The notes under the pieces: generated by a model | The model's input: only the letters and a program-made list of their open reading frames with translations | Database searches by the model: none | What the model was told of the DNA's origin: nothing | Source: Pseudomonas alkylphenolica | GTDB taxonomy: Bacteria; Pseudomonadota; Gammaproteobacteria; Pseudomonadales; Pseudomonadaceae | Reading direction: 5' to 3' | Length of the DNA: 64,000 nt | Assembly (NCBI RefSeq): GCF_004025535.1 | Contig: NZ_QJRG01000034.1 | Span: forward strand, 310,001-374,000 | Translations under genes and position numbers: made by a program | In this document: one piece after another, positions 1 to 13,759 of the stretch | How the letters are laid out: each line of letters starts with the position of its first letter | How positions within the stretch are numbered: position 1 is the first letter of the stretch

Positions 1-3138
<3,138 letters not shown>

Positions 3139-3164
3139 GATGATCCTATAGCAGCACAAAACAA

Positions 3165-3190
3165 CAAGGCCCGGATTGTACCGGGCCTTG
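3165..3190 (-). terminator. Hairpin terminator between rnhB and dnaE
   Basis: A perfect 10-bp inverted repeat (caaggcccgg at 3165-3174, ccgggccttg at 3181-3190) has a 6-nt loop. Read on the minus strand it is followed by a T-rich run (ttgttttgt). It lies just after rnhB and before dnaE, so it should end or attenuate the lpx-rnhB transcript. Confidence 0.7.
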
Positions 3191-3246
3191 ATCAAAACAT
3201 CAGCCGGTACAGGGTGATCCTGACGACTGAAACCTGCCCGGGGCCC

Positions 3247-3876
3247 TCAGACCTCGGCGAAACCGTTGCTCACTGCATCGCGGGCTTCATACGCGGCACG
3301 TACCGGCGCAAAGGAGCGTCGATGAATCGGCGTCGGCCCCAGCCGTGCAAGGGCTTCAAGGTGCACCGGGGTCGGGTAACCCTTGTGGCCACCGATGCCG
3401 TACCCCGGATAAATCAGTTCGAATGCCGCCATCTCGCGGTCGCGGGTAACCTTGGCCAGGATCGAGGCGGCAGCAATCGCCGGTACCTGGCTATCACCTT
3501 TGACCACCGGTGCCGACGGCACCGACAGCTTGGGGCAACGGTTACCGTCGATCAGCGCCAGTTTCGGCGTGACACTCAGCCCTTCGACCGCGCGCTGCAT
3601 GGCCAGCATGGTGGCATGCAGGATGTTCAACTCATCGATTTCTTCGACTTCAGCACGGGCGATGCAGAAGCTCAGGGCTTTCTCGCAAATTTCGTCGAAC
3701 AGCTTTTCACGACGTGCTTCGGTGAGTTTCTTCGAATCGTTCAGACCCAGAATCGGCCGCTGTGGATCGAGAATCACGGCTGCCGTGACGACAGCACCGC
3801 ACAGCGGGCCGCGGCCGACTTCGTCGACGCCGGCAACCAGGTCTTCGACCAGGGTAAAATCCAGTCCCATTTGCAT
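3247..3876 (-). CDS. rnhB: Ribonuclease HII
   Basis: Cytoplasmic endonuclease that cuts the RNA strand of RNA-DNA hybrids and starts removal of single ribonucleotides misincorporated in DNA. It is 209 aa, a normal length. The DEDD metal-binding set is visible: D18-E19 in [16 protein letters not shown]110 in LIDGNR and D128 in VKGDSQVPA, spaced as in E. coli RNase HII (D16, E17, D108, D126). The ATG at 3876 directly follows the lpxB stop codon. An in-frame ATG two codons on (3870) is the alternative start. It is last in the lpxD-fabZ-lpxA-lpxB-rnhB run, a conserved gammaproteobacterial arrangement. Confidence 0.97.
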   Translation of the reverse strand: MQMGLDFTLVEDLVAGVDEVGRGPLCGAVVTAAVILDPQRPILGLNDSKKLTEARREKLFDEICEKALSFCIARAEVEEIDELNILHATMLAMQRAVEGLSVTPKLALIDGNRCPKLSVPSAPVVKGDSQVPAIAAASILAKVTRDREMAAFELIYPGYGIGGHKGYPTPVHLEALARLGPTPIHRRSFAPVRAAYEARDAVSNGFAEV

Positions 3877-5004
3877 CTATCGGGCTTCCAGCAGGGCCAG
3901 CACCGCGTCAGCCGCCTGATTCGAGGCGTCGCGGCGCAGGGTACGGTGAATCTGGTCAAACCCTTCGGTCTGCTGCACGCCGGCCTCGACCAGCGGTGCC
4001 AATGCCTGGGCCAGTGCCTCAGGGGTGGCGGCATCCTGCAGCAACTCCGGGACCAGCATGCGCTGGGCCAACAGGTTGGGCAGGGAGACGTAGGGGCTTT
4101 TGACCAGTCGTTTGAGAATCCAGTAAGTCAACGGCGCCAAGCGGTAGGCGACCACCATCGGCCGCTTGAACAACAGCGCTTCCAGGGTGGCCGTACCCGA
4201 CGCGATCAACACTGCGTCGCAGGCCGCCAAGGCCTGGTGTGAACGGCCGTCGAGCAAAGTGAGCGGCAGGTCCCGCCCCTCGAGCATCTGCTCAAGCTGG
4301 GCACGGCGCTCGGCATTGGCGCAAGGCGAAACAAAGCGAACACCCGGCACCAACTCACGCAGGCGCTGTGCGGTATCGAGAAACAATGCACCCAGGCGAC
4401 CCACTTCACCGCCACGACTGCCAGGCATCAACGCCACCAGCGGCCCATCGCCAAGCCCGAGCTGCTCGCGAGCAGCGCGGCGATCGGCTTCAAGGGGAAT
4501 GGTGTCAGCCAGCGGATGTCCGACAAAGCGCACCGGCACACCCTGCTCTTCGTAGAACTTCGCCTCGAAGGGCAACAAGGTCAGCATCAGGTCGCAACCT
4601 TCGCGGATCTTCAGCACGCGCTTCTGCCGCCAGGCCCAGACCGACGGGCTGACATAGTGCACCGTCTTGATCCCGGCCTTGCGCAGGTTCAACTCGATAT
4701 TGAGGGTGAAGTCAGGCGCGTCGATGCCGATGAACACATCCGGACGCTCCTCGACCAGGGTCTGGATCAGAGCCTTGCGTCGCTTGAGCAGTTCACGCAG
4801 GCGACCCAGCACCTCGACCAGGCCCATAACGGCCAGGCGCTCCATGGGAAAGTACGAGACCATGCCCTCGGCCTGCATCAACGGCCCACCGACACCGATA
4901 AAGCGCACCTGAGGGTGGCGCGCTTTAAGCGCACGCATCAACCCGGCACCTAGAATGTCGCCGCTGGCCTCACCCGCCACCAGCGCTACACAGAGTTCAG
5001 CCAT
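3877..5004 (-). CDS. lpxB: Lipid-A-disaccharide synthase
   Basis: Peripheral inner-membrane GT19 glycosyltransferase. It condenses lipid X with UDP-2,3-diacylglucosamine to form the beta-1,6 lipid A disaccharide. It is 375 aa, as expected. Recognisable family segments are [15 protein letters not shown] at the N-terminus, the [11 protein letters not shown] motif, and a C-terminal UDP-sugar domain with MPGSRGGEV and [10 protein letters not shown]. It starts 2 bp after the lpxA stop and abuts rnhB, so it is translationally coupled in the lipid A operon. Confidence 0.98.
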   Translation of the reverse strand: MAELCVALVAGEASGDILGAGLMRALKARHPQVRFIGVGGPLMQAEGMVSYFPMERLAVMGLVEVLGRLRELLKRRKALIQTLVEERPDVFIGIDAPDFTLNIELNLRKAGIKTVHYVSPSVWAWRQKRVLKIREGCDLMLTLLPFEAKFYEEQGVPVRFVGHPLADTIPLEADRRAAREQLGLGDGPLVALMPGSRGGEVGRLGALFLDTAQRLRELVPGVRFVSPCANAERRAQLEQMLEGRDLPLTLLDGRSHQALAACDAVLIASGTATLEALLFKRPMVVAYRLAPLTYWILKRLVKSPYVSLPNLLAQRMLVPELLQDAATPEALAQALAPLVEAGVQQTEGFDQIHRTLRRDASNQAADAVLALLEAR

Positions 5005-5006
5005 GA

Positions 5007-5783
5007 TCAGCGCGTGATGCCGCGAGTGGAGTTCTGGATCGACTTGAGGAACACATCGACTTCAGGAAACTGCGCAGCAGGCTCGGCCAGTTCGGCGATA
5101 GCCTGTTCCACCGTAAGCCCCTGGCGATAGACTACTTTGTAGGCCCGGCGCAGCGCATGAATGGCGTCTTCACTGAAACCACGACGGCGCATACCCTCGA
5201 AGTTCATGCTGCGGGCTTCGGCCGGGTTGCCAAAGACGGTTACATAAGCCGGTACGTCCTTGCCAATGGCAGTACCCATGCCGGAAAAGCTGTGGGCGCC
5301 GATATGGCAGAACTGGTGCACCAGGGTGAATCCGGAGAGAATCGCCCAATCGTCGACATGAACGTGACCGGCCAACGCCGTGTTATTGACCAGGATGCAA
5401 TGGTTGCCGATGACGCTGTCGTGGCCGATGTGGGCATACGCCATGATCAGGTTGTGATCACCCAGAGTGGTTTCCGAACGATCCTGCACGGTACCCCGGT
5501 GAATGGTCACCCCTTCGCGAATGACGTTGTGATCGCCGATCACCAGACGCGTGGGTTCGCCTTTGTACTTGAGGTCCGGGGTGTCTTCGCCTACCGAAGA
5601 AAACTGGTAGATGCGATTGTGCCGGCCAATGCGGGTCGGCCCTTTGAGAATCACGTGCGGACCGATAACGGTCCCCTCCCCGATCTCGACCCCGGCACCG
5701 ATGATCGACCAAGGGCCGACCTCGACGCCATCGGCGAGCTTCGCCGAAGGATCGATGATTGCCCGAGGGTCAATCAACGTCAT
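5007..5783 (-). CDS. lpxA: UDP-N-acetylglucosamine O-acyltransferase
   Basis: First step of lipid A synthesis: transfers a 3-hydroxyacyl chain from ACP to the 3-OH of UDP-GlcNAc in the cytoplasm. The 258-aa protein is a left-handed beta-helix of hexapeptide repeats followed by a C-terminal helical domain. The catalytic histidine is H121 in [11 protein letters not shown] (E. coli H125). The acyl-chain ruler position (E. coli G173) is M169, as in P. aeruginosa, which predicts selection of a 10-carbon hydroxyacyl chain. The start codon overlaps the fabZ stop (ATGA). Confidence 0.98.
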   Translation of the reverse strand: MTLIDPRAIIDPSAKLADGVEVGPWSIIGAGVEIGEGTVIGPHVILKGPTRIGRHNRIYQFSSVGEDTPDLKYKGEPTRLVIGDHNVIREGVTIHRGTVQDRSETTLGDHNLIMAYAHIGHDSVIGNHCILVNNTALAGHVHVDDWAILSGFTLVHQFCHIGAHSFSGMGTAIGKDVPAYVTVFGNPAEARSMNFEGMRRRGFSEDAIHALRRAYKVVYRQGLTVEQAIAELAEPAAQFPEVDVFLKSIQNSTRGITR

Positions 5784-6220
5784 AGTTTACGTTCCGCACA
5801 AATGATTTCAGCCGAGCAGACTGGCTTGCCGTCTACCGACGCCTGGCATTCGAACTTCCAGATCTGACGCTTGCAGCTGATGAACTTGGCTTCAAGGATC
5901 AACTGGTCGCCCGGCAGTACCGGCTGGCGAAAGCGCAGCTTGTCGGAGCCGACGAAGTAGTACAAGGTGCCGTCCGCAGGTTTCACGTCGAGCATCTTGA
6001 AGCCGAGAATACCGGCAGCCTGGGCCATGGCTTCAATGATGAGCACGCCTGGCATGATCGGGTGCGCCGGGAAGTGGCCATTGAAGAACGGTTCGTTGAT
6101 GCTGACATTCTTGTAGGCACGAATGCGCTGAGCCTCGACGTCCAGTTCCACTACCCGGTCCACCAGCAGGAACGGGTAACGGTGAGGCAGGTATTCGCGA
6201 ATCTCGTTGATGTCCATCAT
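5780..6220 (-). CDS. fabZ: 3-hydroxyacyl-ACP dehydratase
   Basis: Dehydrates 3-hydroxyacyl-ACP to trans-2-enoyl-ACP in fatty acid elongation, and so competes with LpxA/LpxD for hydroxyacyl-ACP. It is 146 aa, a single hot-dog domain. The catalytic pair is H49 ([13 protein letters not shown]) and E63 (IIEAMAQ). There are tandem ATG codons at 6220 and 6217, and I used the first. It overlaps lpxA by 4 bp. A hairpin separates it from lpxD. Confidence 0.98.
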   Translation of the reverse strand: MMDINEIREYLPHRYPFLLVDRVVELDVEAQRIRAYKNVSINEPFFNGHFPAHPIMPGVLIIEAMAQAAGILGFKMLDVKPADGTLYYFVGSDKLRFRQPVLPGDQLILEAKFISCKRQIWKFECQASVDGKPVCSAEIICAERKL

Positions 6221-6248
6221 TTCGGGGGGAAGCCTGTAGTAAAGATAG

Positions 6249-6277
6249 GGAGCGCCTGCTTGTTCGCCAGGCGCTCC
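6249..6277. other. Hairpin in the lpxD-fabZ gap
   Basis: A perfect 10-bp inverted repeat (ggagcgcctg at 6249-6258, caggcgctcc at 6268-6277) has a 9-nt loop. The TTTT tract follows on the plus strand, so as a classical terminator it would point against the lpx genes. In the minus-strand mRNA it is a stem followed by ctatcttt, at most a weak attenuator or an RNA-processing/stability stem. Confidence 0.45.
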
Positions 6278-6332
6278 TTTTGCAAATCAAAGAGTCAGCC
6301 TGCGGCTATTCACTCTCGATCAGGAAATGGTA

Positions 6333-7388
6333 TCAGCCTTCTGATGAAGGCTGGCTGCCTGAGGTCACGACCTCGACACGCTTTTCCAACTGTTGAAGGC
6401 GTTTCGCCATCTCGTCGAGCTGGCGAATCCGTGCGGCACTCTTGCGCCACTCGCCCAGCGGTTGCATCGCCGTACCGGAAGAATAAGCCCCAGGCTCGGT
6501 GATCGAGCGCGTGACCATGGTCATGCCGGATACGAAAACGCCGTCGCAGACATCGATATGCCCCACCATGCCAACACCGCCGGCAATGGTGCAATGCTTG
6601 CCGATCTTGGTACTGCCGGAAATGCCGACGCAGGCCGCCATTGCCGTGTGATCACCAATCTGTACGTTATGCGCGATCTGGATCTGGTTGTCGAGTTTGA
6701 CACCGTCGCCGATCCGGGTGTCTGCCAGCGCGCCACGGTCGACCGCAGTGTTAACGCCGATTTCGACATCGTCACCGATACTGACCCCGCCGATCTGGGC
6801 GATTTTCTGCCATACACCTTTGTCGTTGGCAAAGCCGAAGCCTTCGCCGCCGATTACCGCACCCGACTGAATCACCACACGCTTACCGATACGCACGTCA
6901 TGATAGAGGGTGACACGCGGGGCCAGCCAACCGCCTTCACCGATTACGCAACGCGCACCGATAAAGCACTGGGCACCAATGGTCACACCCGGGCCGATCT
7001 GCGCCCCGCTCTCGATCACTGCACAGGCACCGACACTGGCGCTGGCATCCACCTTGGCGTCGGCCGCAACCACGGCGCTGGGATGAATTCCCGCTACAGC
7101 CTTCGGTTTTGGATCGAACAGGTGGGAAATGCGTGCATAGGCGAGGTACGGATCAGGGACGATCAACGCGTGCCCGGCAAAGCCTTCGGCGTCGCCGGCC
7201 TTGAGCAGCACGGCAGCGGCGTGGCTGCTCCCCAGGTACTTGCGGTACTGGGGATTGGCGAGAAAGCTCAACTGACCCGGCCCGGCTTCCTGAAGGGTCG
7301 CCAGACCGGTGATTTCCAGCTCCGCAGGGCCACTGAGCGTAGCCCCGAGGAACTCGGCCAACTGACCGAGTTTCATGGTCACAGTCAT
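6333..7388 (-). CDS. lpxD: UDP-3-O-(3-hydroxyacyl)glucosamine N-acyltransferase
   Basis: Third step of lipid A synthesis: adds the N-linked 3-hydroxyacyl chain at position 2. It is 351 aa from the ATG at 7388. It has an N-terminal uridine-binding domain, a hexapeptide-repeat beta-helix (about residues 100-310) containing the catalytic histidine in [12 protein letters not shown], and a C-terminal helix that binds ACP. The frame is also open from a TTG at 7394 overlapping the skp stop (TTGA). I prefer the ATG. Translation is probably coupled to skp. Confidence 0.96.
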   Translation of the reverse strand: MTVTMKLGQLAEFLGATLSGPAELEITGLATLQEAGPGQLSFLANPQYRKYLGSSHAAAVLLKAGDAEGFAGHALIVPDPYLAYARISHLFDPKPKAVAGIHPSAVVAADAKVDASASVGACAVIESGAQIGPGVTIGAQCFIGARCVIGEGGWLAPRVTLYHDVRIGKRVVIQSGAVIGGEGFGFANDKGVWQKIAQIGGVSIGDDVEIGVNTAVDRGALADTRIGDGVKLDNQIQIAHNVQIGDHTAMAACVGISGSTKIGKHCTIAGGVGMVGHIDVCDGVFVSGMTMVTRSITEPGAYSSGTAMQPLGEWRKSAARIRQLDEMAKRLQQLEKRVEVVTSGSQPSSEG

Positions 7389-7390
7389 GT

Positions 7391-7894
7391 TCAACGGGAC
7401 TGGTTCATGCGCTCGATGACCTGGCGGGTGATGTCGTACTGAGGTTTGACATCAATCACCGCGCCACGCTCGAGCACCAGGTCGAAACCGCCCTTCTTGA
7501 TCACTTCTTCAACTGCGCCGTCCAGCTTTGGCTTCAGTTGCTTGAGCATCTCACGGTCAGCAACGGCCTTGGACTCGTTCAGCTCCTTGGACTGGAACTG
7601 GAAGTCACGGGCTTTCTGCTTGTATTCAAGCTCCAGGCGCTCGCGCTCTGGCTGGGCCATTTTGTCGCCACCCGCACGGATGCGGTCAGCAATGGCTTTG
7701 GCGCTGCTTTCCAGGTTCTTCAGCTTGGTCAGTTGCGGGCCGAACTTCTTCTCGGCGTCGACTGCGTACTTCTTCGCCGAGTCCGATTCCAGCAGGGCCA
7801 TCTGATAGTTCAGAACGGCAACTTTCATTTCGGCGAAAGCCGGGGTTGCGACCAGGGTCGCAGCCAGTACTGCCAGTTGGGTCAACTTACGCAC
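7391..7894 (-). CDS. skp: Periplasmic OMP chaperone Skp (OmpH)
   Basis: Periplasmic trimeric chaperone that holds unfolded outer-membrane proteins on the way to the BAM complex. It is 167 aa with a typical Sec signal peptide ([21 protein letters not shown], one residue over twenty, cleaved after AFA). A charged, helical, coiled-coil body follows. It starts at GTG (7894) with an AGGAG ribosome-binding site 7 nt upstream. It sits directly after bamA and before lpxD, the conserved order. Confidence 0.95.
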   Translation of the reverse strand: MRKLTQLAVLAATLVATPAFAEMKVAVLNYQMALLESDSAKKYAVDAEKKFGPQLTKLKNLESSAKAIADRIRAGGDKMAQPERERLELEYKQKARDFQFQSKELNESKAVADREMLKQLKPKLDGAVEEVIKKGGFDLVLERGAVIDVKPQYDITRQVIERMNQSR

Positions 7895-7938
7895 GATGCA
7901 CTCCTACAGAATCCGATGTCGTTAGCAAGGGGCAGACC

Positions 7939-10287
7939 TTAGAAGGTCTGGCCCAGAGAGAATTGGAACACCTGGGTATCGGCGTCGTCCGGTTTCTTCA
8001 CCGGCATTGCCAGGCTGAAGCTCAGCGGGCCCAGTGCAGTAATCCAGGTCACACCCAGACCAACGGAGCTGGCCAGGCCAGACAGACCGATATCTTCACA
8101 GTCCGGCTTGGAACCGCAGTTGGTGTCGAACACGTTACCCACATCCCAGAATACCGAGGTACGCAGCGAGCGCTGGTCCTTGACGAACGGCAGCGGGAAC
8201 AGCAGCTCTACACCACCCTGGATCAGGACGTTACCACCGAACGGCAGTGGGTCCTGGTCCGGGTCGGCAATCGTGCCCGGGTTATGGCCGTCACTTGGGG
8301 TACTGCGTGGGCCCAGGCTGCTGTCTTTGAAGCCACGTACCGAGTTGAAACCACCGGCGTAGTAGTTCTCATAGAACGGCAGGCCAGACGTGCCCCCGAA
8401 ACCATCACCATAGCCCAACTCGGTGTGCATACGCAGGGTGTAGTCGTTGGTGATCGGCTTGAACAGCTGGCCACGGTAGTCGAGTTTGAAGAACGACAGG
8501 TCGCTGCCCGGCGTGGTTGCCTCGAGCACCAGGCTCTGGGAATGACCACGGGTAGCCAGTACACCCTTGTTCAGGGTCGACTCGGACCAACCGGCAGAAG
8601 CCTTGAAGTTCAGGTACTTGTCGCCCTCTTCGTTGACGAAGTCGAAAATCTCGTCGACGGTGTAACGACCGGTCTTGATTTCATCCTGCTGGGCCGTCAG
8701 ACCAAAGGTCAGACGCGAGGTCTCGCTGATCGGATAACCGACGCTGACACCGGCACCCAGGCTGTCAACCGCATAGCTGGCAACGTCGACGTCGAGGTCA
8801 TCGTAGTCAGTGGTGCGGTAGAAGGCGTTGTAGCCCAGGCTGACGCCGTCGGCAGTCCAGTAGGGGTCCACGAAGCCGAAGTTGTAGCGGCTCTGGTATT
8901 CACTGCGGGTCAGGCCGATAGAAACCTTGTTACCGGTACCCAGGAAGTTGGTCTGGCTGATCGAGCCGCCGAGGATCAGACCGGCGCTCTGCGCGAAACC
9001 GACGCTGGCGGTGATCGAACCCGACGCCTGCTCTTCGACACTGTAGTTGACGTCGACCTGGTCATCGGTGCCCGGCACGGCTGGAGTTTCGACGTTGACT
9101 TCCTTGAAGAAGCCCAGACGCTCCAGACGGGTCTTGGACTGGTCGATCAGGTACGTCGAGGCCCAGCCACCTTCCATCTGGCGCATTTCGCGACGCAGCA
9201 CTTCGTCTTCCGACTTGGTGTTGCCGCGGAAGTTGATACGGTTGACGTAGGCACGCTTGCCCGGATCGACCACGAAGGTGATGTCGACCGTGTGGTCCTG
9301 GTCGTTTGGCTGTGGCACGCCGTTGACGTTGGCGAAGGTGTAGCCTTCGTTACCCAGACGACGGGTGATCAGCTCGGAAGTGGTGGTCATCACTTTACGC
9401 GAGAACACCTGACCCGGCTGCACGAGCATCAGCGACTTGACCTGGTCTTCCGGCACTTTCAGGTCACCGGAAAGCTTCACGTCACGAACGGTGTACTTCT
9501 CGCCTTCGTTGACGTTGACAGTGATGTAGACGTGCTTCTTGTCCGGGGTGATGGACACCTGGGTAGAAGCAATGTCCATGTTGATGTAGCCGCGGTCCAG
9601 GTAGTAGGAACGCAGACGTTCCAGGTCACCGGAGAGTTTTTCACGGGCGTACTTGTCGTCGTTCTTGAAGAACGACAGCCAGTTGGTGGTCTTCAGTTCG
9701 AACAGGCCGACCAGGTCTTCTTCGGGGAAGACAGTGTTGCCAACCACGTTGATGTGCTGGATAGCAGCAACGGTACCTTCGTTGATCTTGATCTTCAGAC
9801 CTACGCGGTTGCGCGGCTGCGGTACGACTTCAGTGTCGACCTCTGCCGAGTAACGACCCTGGGCAACGTACTGACGCTGCAGTTCGTTACGCACACCTTC
9901 AAGAGTGGCGCGCTGGAAGATCTCGCCTTCGGACAGACCAGACTGCTTCAGACCCTTCATGAGGTCTTCGGTGCTGATGGCCTTGTTACCTTCGATCTCG
10001 ATGCTGGACACCGAAGGACGCTCGACCACAGTAATGATCAGGACGTTACCGTCACGGCCCAGTTGGATGTCCTGGAAGAAACCGGTCTTGAACAGTGCGC
10101 GGGTGGAATCCACCAGGCGACGGTCATCGGCCTCATCCCCGACGTTCAAAGGTAGCGCGCCAAAAACGCTGCCCGCGGAAACCCGCTGCAGACCGTTGAC
10201 ACGAATATCGGAGATGGTGAAGGACTCGGCGTGAACTTCAGCGATCATCAGTACGGCGAGAACCGCAGTTAGCAGCAGACGTTTCAT
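7939..10287 (-). CDS. bamA: Outer membrane protein assembly factor BamA
   Basis: Essential outer-membrane core of the BAM complex, which inserts beta-barrel proteins. It is 782 aa from the ATG at 10287, which begins a clear signal peptide (MKRLLLTAVLAVLMIAEVHA). Five POTRA domains follow (about residues 21-420), then a C-terminal 16-strand barrel ending in a terminal phenylalanine (QFSLGQTF), the usual OMP recognition signal. The frame is open further upstream to 10479, but that extension lacks a signal peptide and overlaps rseP. It lies between rseP and skp. Confidence 0.98.
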   Translation of the reverse strand: MKRLLLTAVLAVLMIAEVHAESFTISDIRVNGLQRVSAGSVFGALPLNVGDEADDRRLVDSTRALFKTGFFQDIQLGRDGNVLIITVVERPSVSSIEIEGNKAISTEDLMKGLKQSGLSEGEIFQRATLEGVRNELQRQYVAQGRYSAEVDTEVVPQPRNRVGLKIKINEGTVAAIQHINVVGNTVFPEEDLVGLFELKTTNWLSFFKNDDKYAREKLSGDLERLRSYYLDRGYINMDIASTQVSITPDKKHVYITVNVNEGEKYTVRDVKLSGDLKVPEDQVKSLMLVQPGQVFSRKVMTTTSELITRRLGNEGYTFANVNGVPQPNDQDHTVDITFVVDPGKRAYVNRINFRGNTKSEDEVLRREMRQMEGGWASTYLIDQSKTRLERLGFFKEVNVETPAVPGTDDQVDVNYSVEEQASGSITASVGFAQSAGLILGGSISQTNFLGTGNKVSIGLTRSEYQSRYNFGFVDPYWTADGVSLGYNAFYRTTDYDDLDVDVASYAVDSLGAGVSVGYPISETSRLTFGLTAQQDEIKTGRYTVDEIFDFVNEEGDKYLNFKASAGWSESTLNKGVLATRGHSQSLVLEATTPGSDLSFFKLDYRGQLFKPITNDYTLRMHTELGYGDGFGGTSGLPFYENYYAGGFNSVRGFKDSSLGPRSTPSDGHNPGTIADPDQDPLPFGGNVLIQGGVELLFPLPFVKDQRSLRTSVFWDVGNVFDTNCGSKPDCEDIGLSGLASSVGLGVTWITALGPLSFSLAMPVKKPDDADTQVFQFSLGQTF

Positions 10288-10361
10288 GAAGTCCTTTCTT
10301 ATTCCAACTGGCAATAAACGACCCGCCGCGGGACGCGGAAGGTTCGCAATTGAGCGAAGCT

Positions 10362-11714
10362 TTACAGTCGACCCAAATCGTTGATCAGGGCTAGCAACAT
10401 CACCCCGACTACCAAACTGATACCGATCTGGATCCCCCAACCTTGCACCCGATCCGACAGCGGACGACCACGCGCCCATTCGATCAGGTAGAACAGCAAA
10501 TGCCCCCCATCCAGCACTGGTATGGGCAGCAAATTAAGAACCCCCAGGCTAATGCTCAGGTAAGCGAGGAAATTCAGGAAATCCCCAACGCCCGACTGGG
10601 CTGAAGCGCCCGCCACTTTAGCAATGGTTATCGGTCCACTCAAGTTTTTTACCGAGAGCTCGCCGAACAGCATTTTCTTCAACGATTCGAGGGTCAGGAC
10701 GCTCATGCTCCAGGTCCGTGTAAGCCCCTCGCCCACAGCCTCCAGCGGCCCATAACTGACCTCTCGCAGCATGGCATCCGGCCACTTGACTGGCTTGACG
10801 CCAGCCCCGAGATAACCACTGGCCGACTTCCCCTCACCCCGGGTCGCCAAGGTAACCGGCACTTCCAGCGTCGCGCCTTCGCGCTCTACCTGCAGGACAA
10901 CCTTGCTGCCGGCACGCCCACGCACGGTGTCGACCACCTGCTGCCAGTCATTGAGCGCCTGGCCATCGAGGGCCAGCAAGCGGTCACCGGTCTTCAGCCC
11001 TGCAGCCTGCGCCGGGCCTTTGGGGTCCAGTTCAGCCAGAATCGGAACAAGCGCCGGACGCCACAGGCGAATCCCGAGCGAACGGATCGGATCCGGCTCG
11101 TCCGCACCTTTGAGCCAGCTGTCCAGCTTCAGTACATGCGGGCTATCAACGGTCGCTCCGTCTTCACGCACATTGATATGCAGCTGACCACTCTCGCCCA
11201 GGCGGCGAATCAATTGCAGATTGACCGCAGCCCAACCGCTGGTCGGCTTACCATCAATTGAAACAATTTCTTGCCCGGCTTTGAGCCCGGCCACTTCAGC
11301 AATACTGCCGGCCTCGACCCCGCCAATCACCGGGCGCTCCTGCTGGGTGCCAAGCATGGCCAGGATCCAGAAGAAGAAGATTGCCAAGAGGAAGTTGGCG
11401 ACAGGGCCCGCCGCGACAATGGCAATGCGCTGACGCACCGACTTGCGGTTGAACGATTGATCGACCTGATCAGCCGGCACCTCGCCTTCGCGCTCATCAA
11501 GCATCTTGACGTAGCCGCCCAACGGAATCGCCGCCACGACGAATTCAGTGCCATGACGATCATGCCAACGAATCAACGGCGTGCCGAAACCGACAGAAAA
11601 ACGCAAAACCTTGACGCCACAACGCCGGGCCACCCAGAAGTGACCGAATTCGTGAAAGGTGACCAGCACACCCAAAGCCACCAGGGTGCCGATAATCATG
11701 TAGAGCGCACTCAT
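10362..11714 (-). CDS. rseP: Site-2 protease RseP
   Basis: Inner-membrane zinc metalloprotease that makes the second cut in the sigma-E (AlgU) anti-sigma factor during envelope stress; known as MucP in Pseudomonas. It is 450 aa. The zinc motif HEFGH is at residues 21-25 in the first membrane helix. Two PDZ domains occupy the middle (about 115-310). The third catalytic segment LLPIPVLDGGHLL lies near the C-terminus, and a final membrane helix follows. It starts 42 bp after the dxr stop and precedes bamA, linking stress sensing with OMP assembly. Confidence 0.97.
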   Translation of the reverse strand: MSALYMIIGTLVALGVLVTFHEFGHFWVARRCGVKVLRFSVGFGTPLIRWHDRHGTEFVVAAIPLGGYVKMLDEREGEVPADQVDQSFNRKSVRQRIAIVAAGPVANFLLAIFFFWILAMLGTQQERPVIGGVEAGSIAEVAGLKAGQEIVSIDGKPTSGWAAVNLQLIRRLGESGQLHINVREDGATVDSPHVLKLDSWLKGADEPDPIRSLGIRLWRPALVPILAELDPKGPAQAAGLKTGDRLLALDGQALNDWQQVVDTVRGRAGSKVVLQVEREGATLEVPVTLATRGEGKSASGYLGAGVKPVKWPDAMLREVSYGPLEAVGEGLTRTWSMSVLTLESLKKMLFGELSVKNLSGPITIAKVAGASAQSGVGDFLNFLAYLSISLGVLNLLPIPVLDGGHLLFYLIEWARGRPLSDRVQGWGIQIGISLVVGVMLLALINDLGRL

Positions 11715-11756
11715 GTCTTTCTCCGAATGACGTTCAGCCCAACCAGGCGCGCAGCT

Positions 11757-12947
11757 TCAGCACCCGTGATGATTCAACCACTGCCCGGCCAGCTGGCGGG
11801 CGCGCTGATCGGCAGCAAACACCGCGTCGAGCGTCTGCACCGCCACGACCGGCTCCTGATCGAGTACTTGTTCGATCATACTCGCGATCTCTGGAAAGCG
11901 AATGCGCCGCTGAAGAAACGCCTCGACTGCCACTTCATTGGCCGCATTGAGCATCGCCGGCGCGCTGTTGCCCGCCTCTGCAGCCTGACGCGCCAAACGC
12001 AAGCAGGGAAAGCGCTGCTCATCGGGCGCCTGAAAGTCCAGACGGGCGACGGTAAACAGATCCAGTGGCGCCACACCGGAATCGATTCGTTGTGGCCAGG
12101 CAAGCGCGTTTGCAATCGGCGTGCGCATGTCCGGGTTACCCAGCTGGGCCAGTACCGAACCGTCAACATAGTCGACCAGCGAGTGAATCACGCTTTGCGG
12201 ATGCACCACCACTTCGACCTGGGCCGGCCGCGCGTCAAACAACCAGCAGGCCTCGATCAGTTCGAGCCCCTTGTTCATCATGCTGGCCGAATCAACCGAA
12301 ATTTTGCGCCCCATGGACCAGTTCGGGTGAGCACAGGCCTGCTCCGGCGTGACCGCGGCCAGCTCGGCCAACGGTGTTTCGCGAAAAGGCCCGCCGGAGG
12401 CCGTCAGCAGAATGCGCCGCACCCCGACCTGAGACAAGCCGCGGGCATAGTCGCCCGGCAGACACTGAAAAATCGCGTTGTGTTCGCTGTCGATCGGCAG
12501 CAATACGGCGCCGCTGCGCTGCACAGCCTGCATGAACAGCGCGCCGGACATCACCAGCGCTTCCTTGTTGGCCAGCAATACCTTCTTGCCCGCTTCAACA
12601 GCTGCCAGGGTCGGACGCAGGCCGGCTGCGCCGACAATTGCCGCCATCACCGCATCGACTTCCGGCGCAGAGGCCACCTGGCACAACCCTGCTTCACCTT
12701 CGAGCACTTCAGTGCGCGACCCGGCCGCAGCCAGGCCTGCACGTAACTGCTGTGCAGATTCAGCCGAAGGTACGACGGCAAATTCCGGGGTATGACGAAG
12801 GCACAGCGCCAGGAGCTCGTCGAGCCGCGAATAGCCGCTCACGGCGAACACCTGATAACGATCAGGGTGCCGAGCGATCACATCCAGCGTACTCAGCCCT
12901 ATCGAGCCGGTCGCACCGAGTACGGTAATCCGCTGCAGACTGCTCAC
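11757..12947 (-). CDS. dxr: 1-deoxy-D-xylulose 5-phosphate reductoisomerase
   Basis: Second step of the MEP isoprenoid pathway: NADPH-dependent rearrangement and reduction of DXP to MEP. It is 396 aa. An N-terminal Rossmann motif ([16 protein letters not shown]) and the substrate/metal segments [12 protein letters not shown] and [13 protein letters not shown] are present. It starts at GTG (12947), with GTGA overlapping the cdsA stop, indicating coupled translation. It supplies isoprenoid precursor to uppS, which is in the same operon. Confidence 0.98.
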   Translation of the reverse strand: MSSLQRITVLGATGSIGLSTLDVIARHPDRYQVFAVSGYSRLDELLALCLRHTPEFAVVPSAESAQQLRAGLAAAGSRTEVLEGEAGLCQVASAPEVDAVMAAIVGAAGLRPTLAAVEAGKKVLLANKEALVMSGALFMQAVQRSGAVLLPIDSEHNAIFQCLPGDYARGLSQVGVRRILLTASGGPFRETPLAELAAVTPEQACAHPNWSMGRKISVDSASMMNKGLELIEACWLFDARPAQVEVVVHPQSVIHSLVDYVDGSVLAQLGNPDMRTPIANALAWPQRIDSGVAPLDLFTVARLDFQAPDEQRFPCLRLARQAAEAGNSAPAMLNAANEVAVEAFLQRRIRFPEIASMIEQVLDQEPVVAVQTLDAVFAADQRARQLAGQWLNHHGC

Positions 12948-13759
12948 ATCACGCCCCAGTTAGCGGCCCACAGCAGCACGGCAAACAGTGGAATGGCGGC
13001 CGTCAGGCTGTCGATACGATCAAGTACGCCGCCATGGCCGGGCAACAGGTTACTGCTGTCCTTGATTCCGGAGCGCCGCTTGAACATGCTTTCGGTCAGG
13101 TCACCGACCACCGACACCAGCACCACGACAGCCGCCCCGAGCAAGCCGAGCAGCAACTGAGCAACGCTCCAGTCGCGATTGAGCCCCACCACCAGAGTGA
13201 TCACCAGGCTCAGCGCCAAACCACCGTAAACACCTTCCCAGCTCTTGCCTGGGCTTACCTGTGGCGCCAGCTTGCGCTTGCCAAAGGCACGCCCGGAGAA
13301 ATAGGCACCGATATCCGCGCCCCACACCAGCACCATGACCGCCATGATCAACCAGTTACCCAGCGGCCAGTGCTTGAGCAGCACCAGCCCTTGCCAGGCC
13401 GGCAGCAGGATCAACAAGCCGATCAGCAGACGGCAGGCGACGCTGGACCACAGCTCACTGGTGCGCGGGTACGTCAACACCAGCCAGGTCGCGGTACCCC
13501 ACCACAATACCGAAGCGCCCAGCACCCAGGGTGCCAGGTCCGGCATGAGATAAAGCAGCATCAGCAACCCGGCCACCACGGCGGCATAGGCGATGCGCAC
13601 CGGTTGTGCAACAAGGCCGGCCAGACGCGCCCATTCCCAGGCACCCAGGGTGACGACCAGACCGATGAACAGGGCGAAATCCCCACCCTCAAGGAGGAAA
13701 AAACCACCCAGAGCAATCGGCAACAGGATCAGCGCAGTGATGATGCGTTGTTTAAGCAT
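12944..13759 (-). CDS. cdsA: Phosphatidate cytidylyltransferase
   Basis: Integral inner-membrane enzyme making CDP-diacylglycerol from phosphatidic acid and CTP, the branch point of phospholipid synthesis. It is 271 aa from the ATG at 13759, with about eight hydrophobic segments. The family signature near the C-terminus reads [18 protein letters not shown] followed by [13 protein letters not shown]. The start overlaps the uppS stop by one base (TAATG). The frame is open to 13957, but that upstream part lies inside uppS and is not hydrophobic in the expected way. Confidence 0.97.
   Translation of the reverse strand: MLKQRIITALILLPIALGGFFLLEGGDFALFIGLVVTLGAWEWARLAGLVAQPVRIAYAAVVAGLLMLLYLMPDLAPWVLGASVLWWGTATWLVLTYPRTSELWSSVACRLLIGLLILLPAWQGLVLLKHWPLGNWLIMAVMVLVWGADIGAYFSGRAFGKRKLAPQVSPGKSWEGVYGGLALSLVITLVVGLNRDWSVAQLLLGLLGAAVVVLVSVVGDLTESMFKRRSGIKDSSNLLPGHGGVLDRIDSLTAAIPLFAVLLWAANWGVM

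Noticed and set aside
7846..10155. A 769-codon plus-strand frame opposite bamA
   Set aside because: Antisense shadow of a certain gene; low-complexity, no recognisable domain, no fitting ribosome-binding site.
10288..10361. Possible sigma-E promoter upstream of bamA (GAACCT on the minus strand)
   Set aside because: The matching downstream element is poor at the required spacing, so I do not call it.
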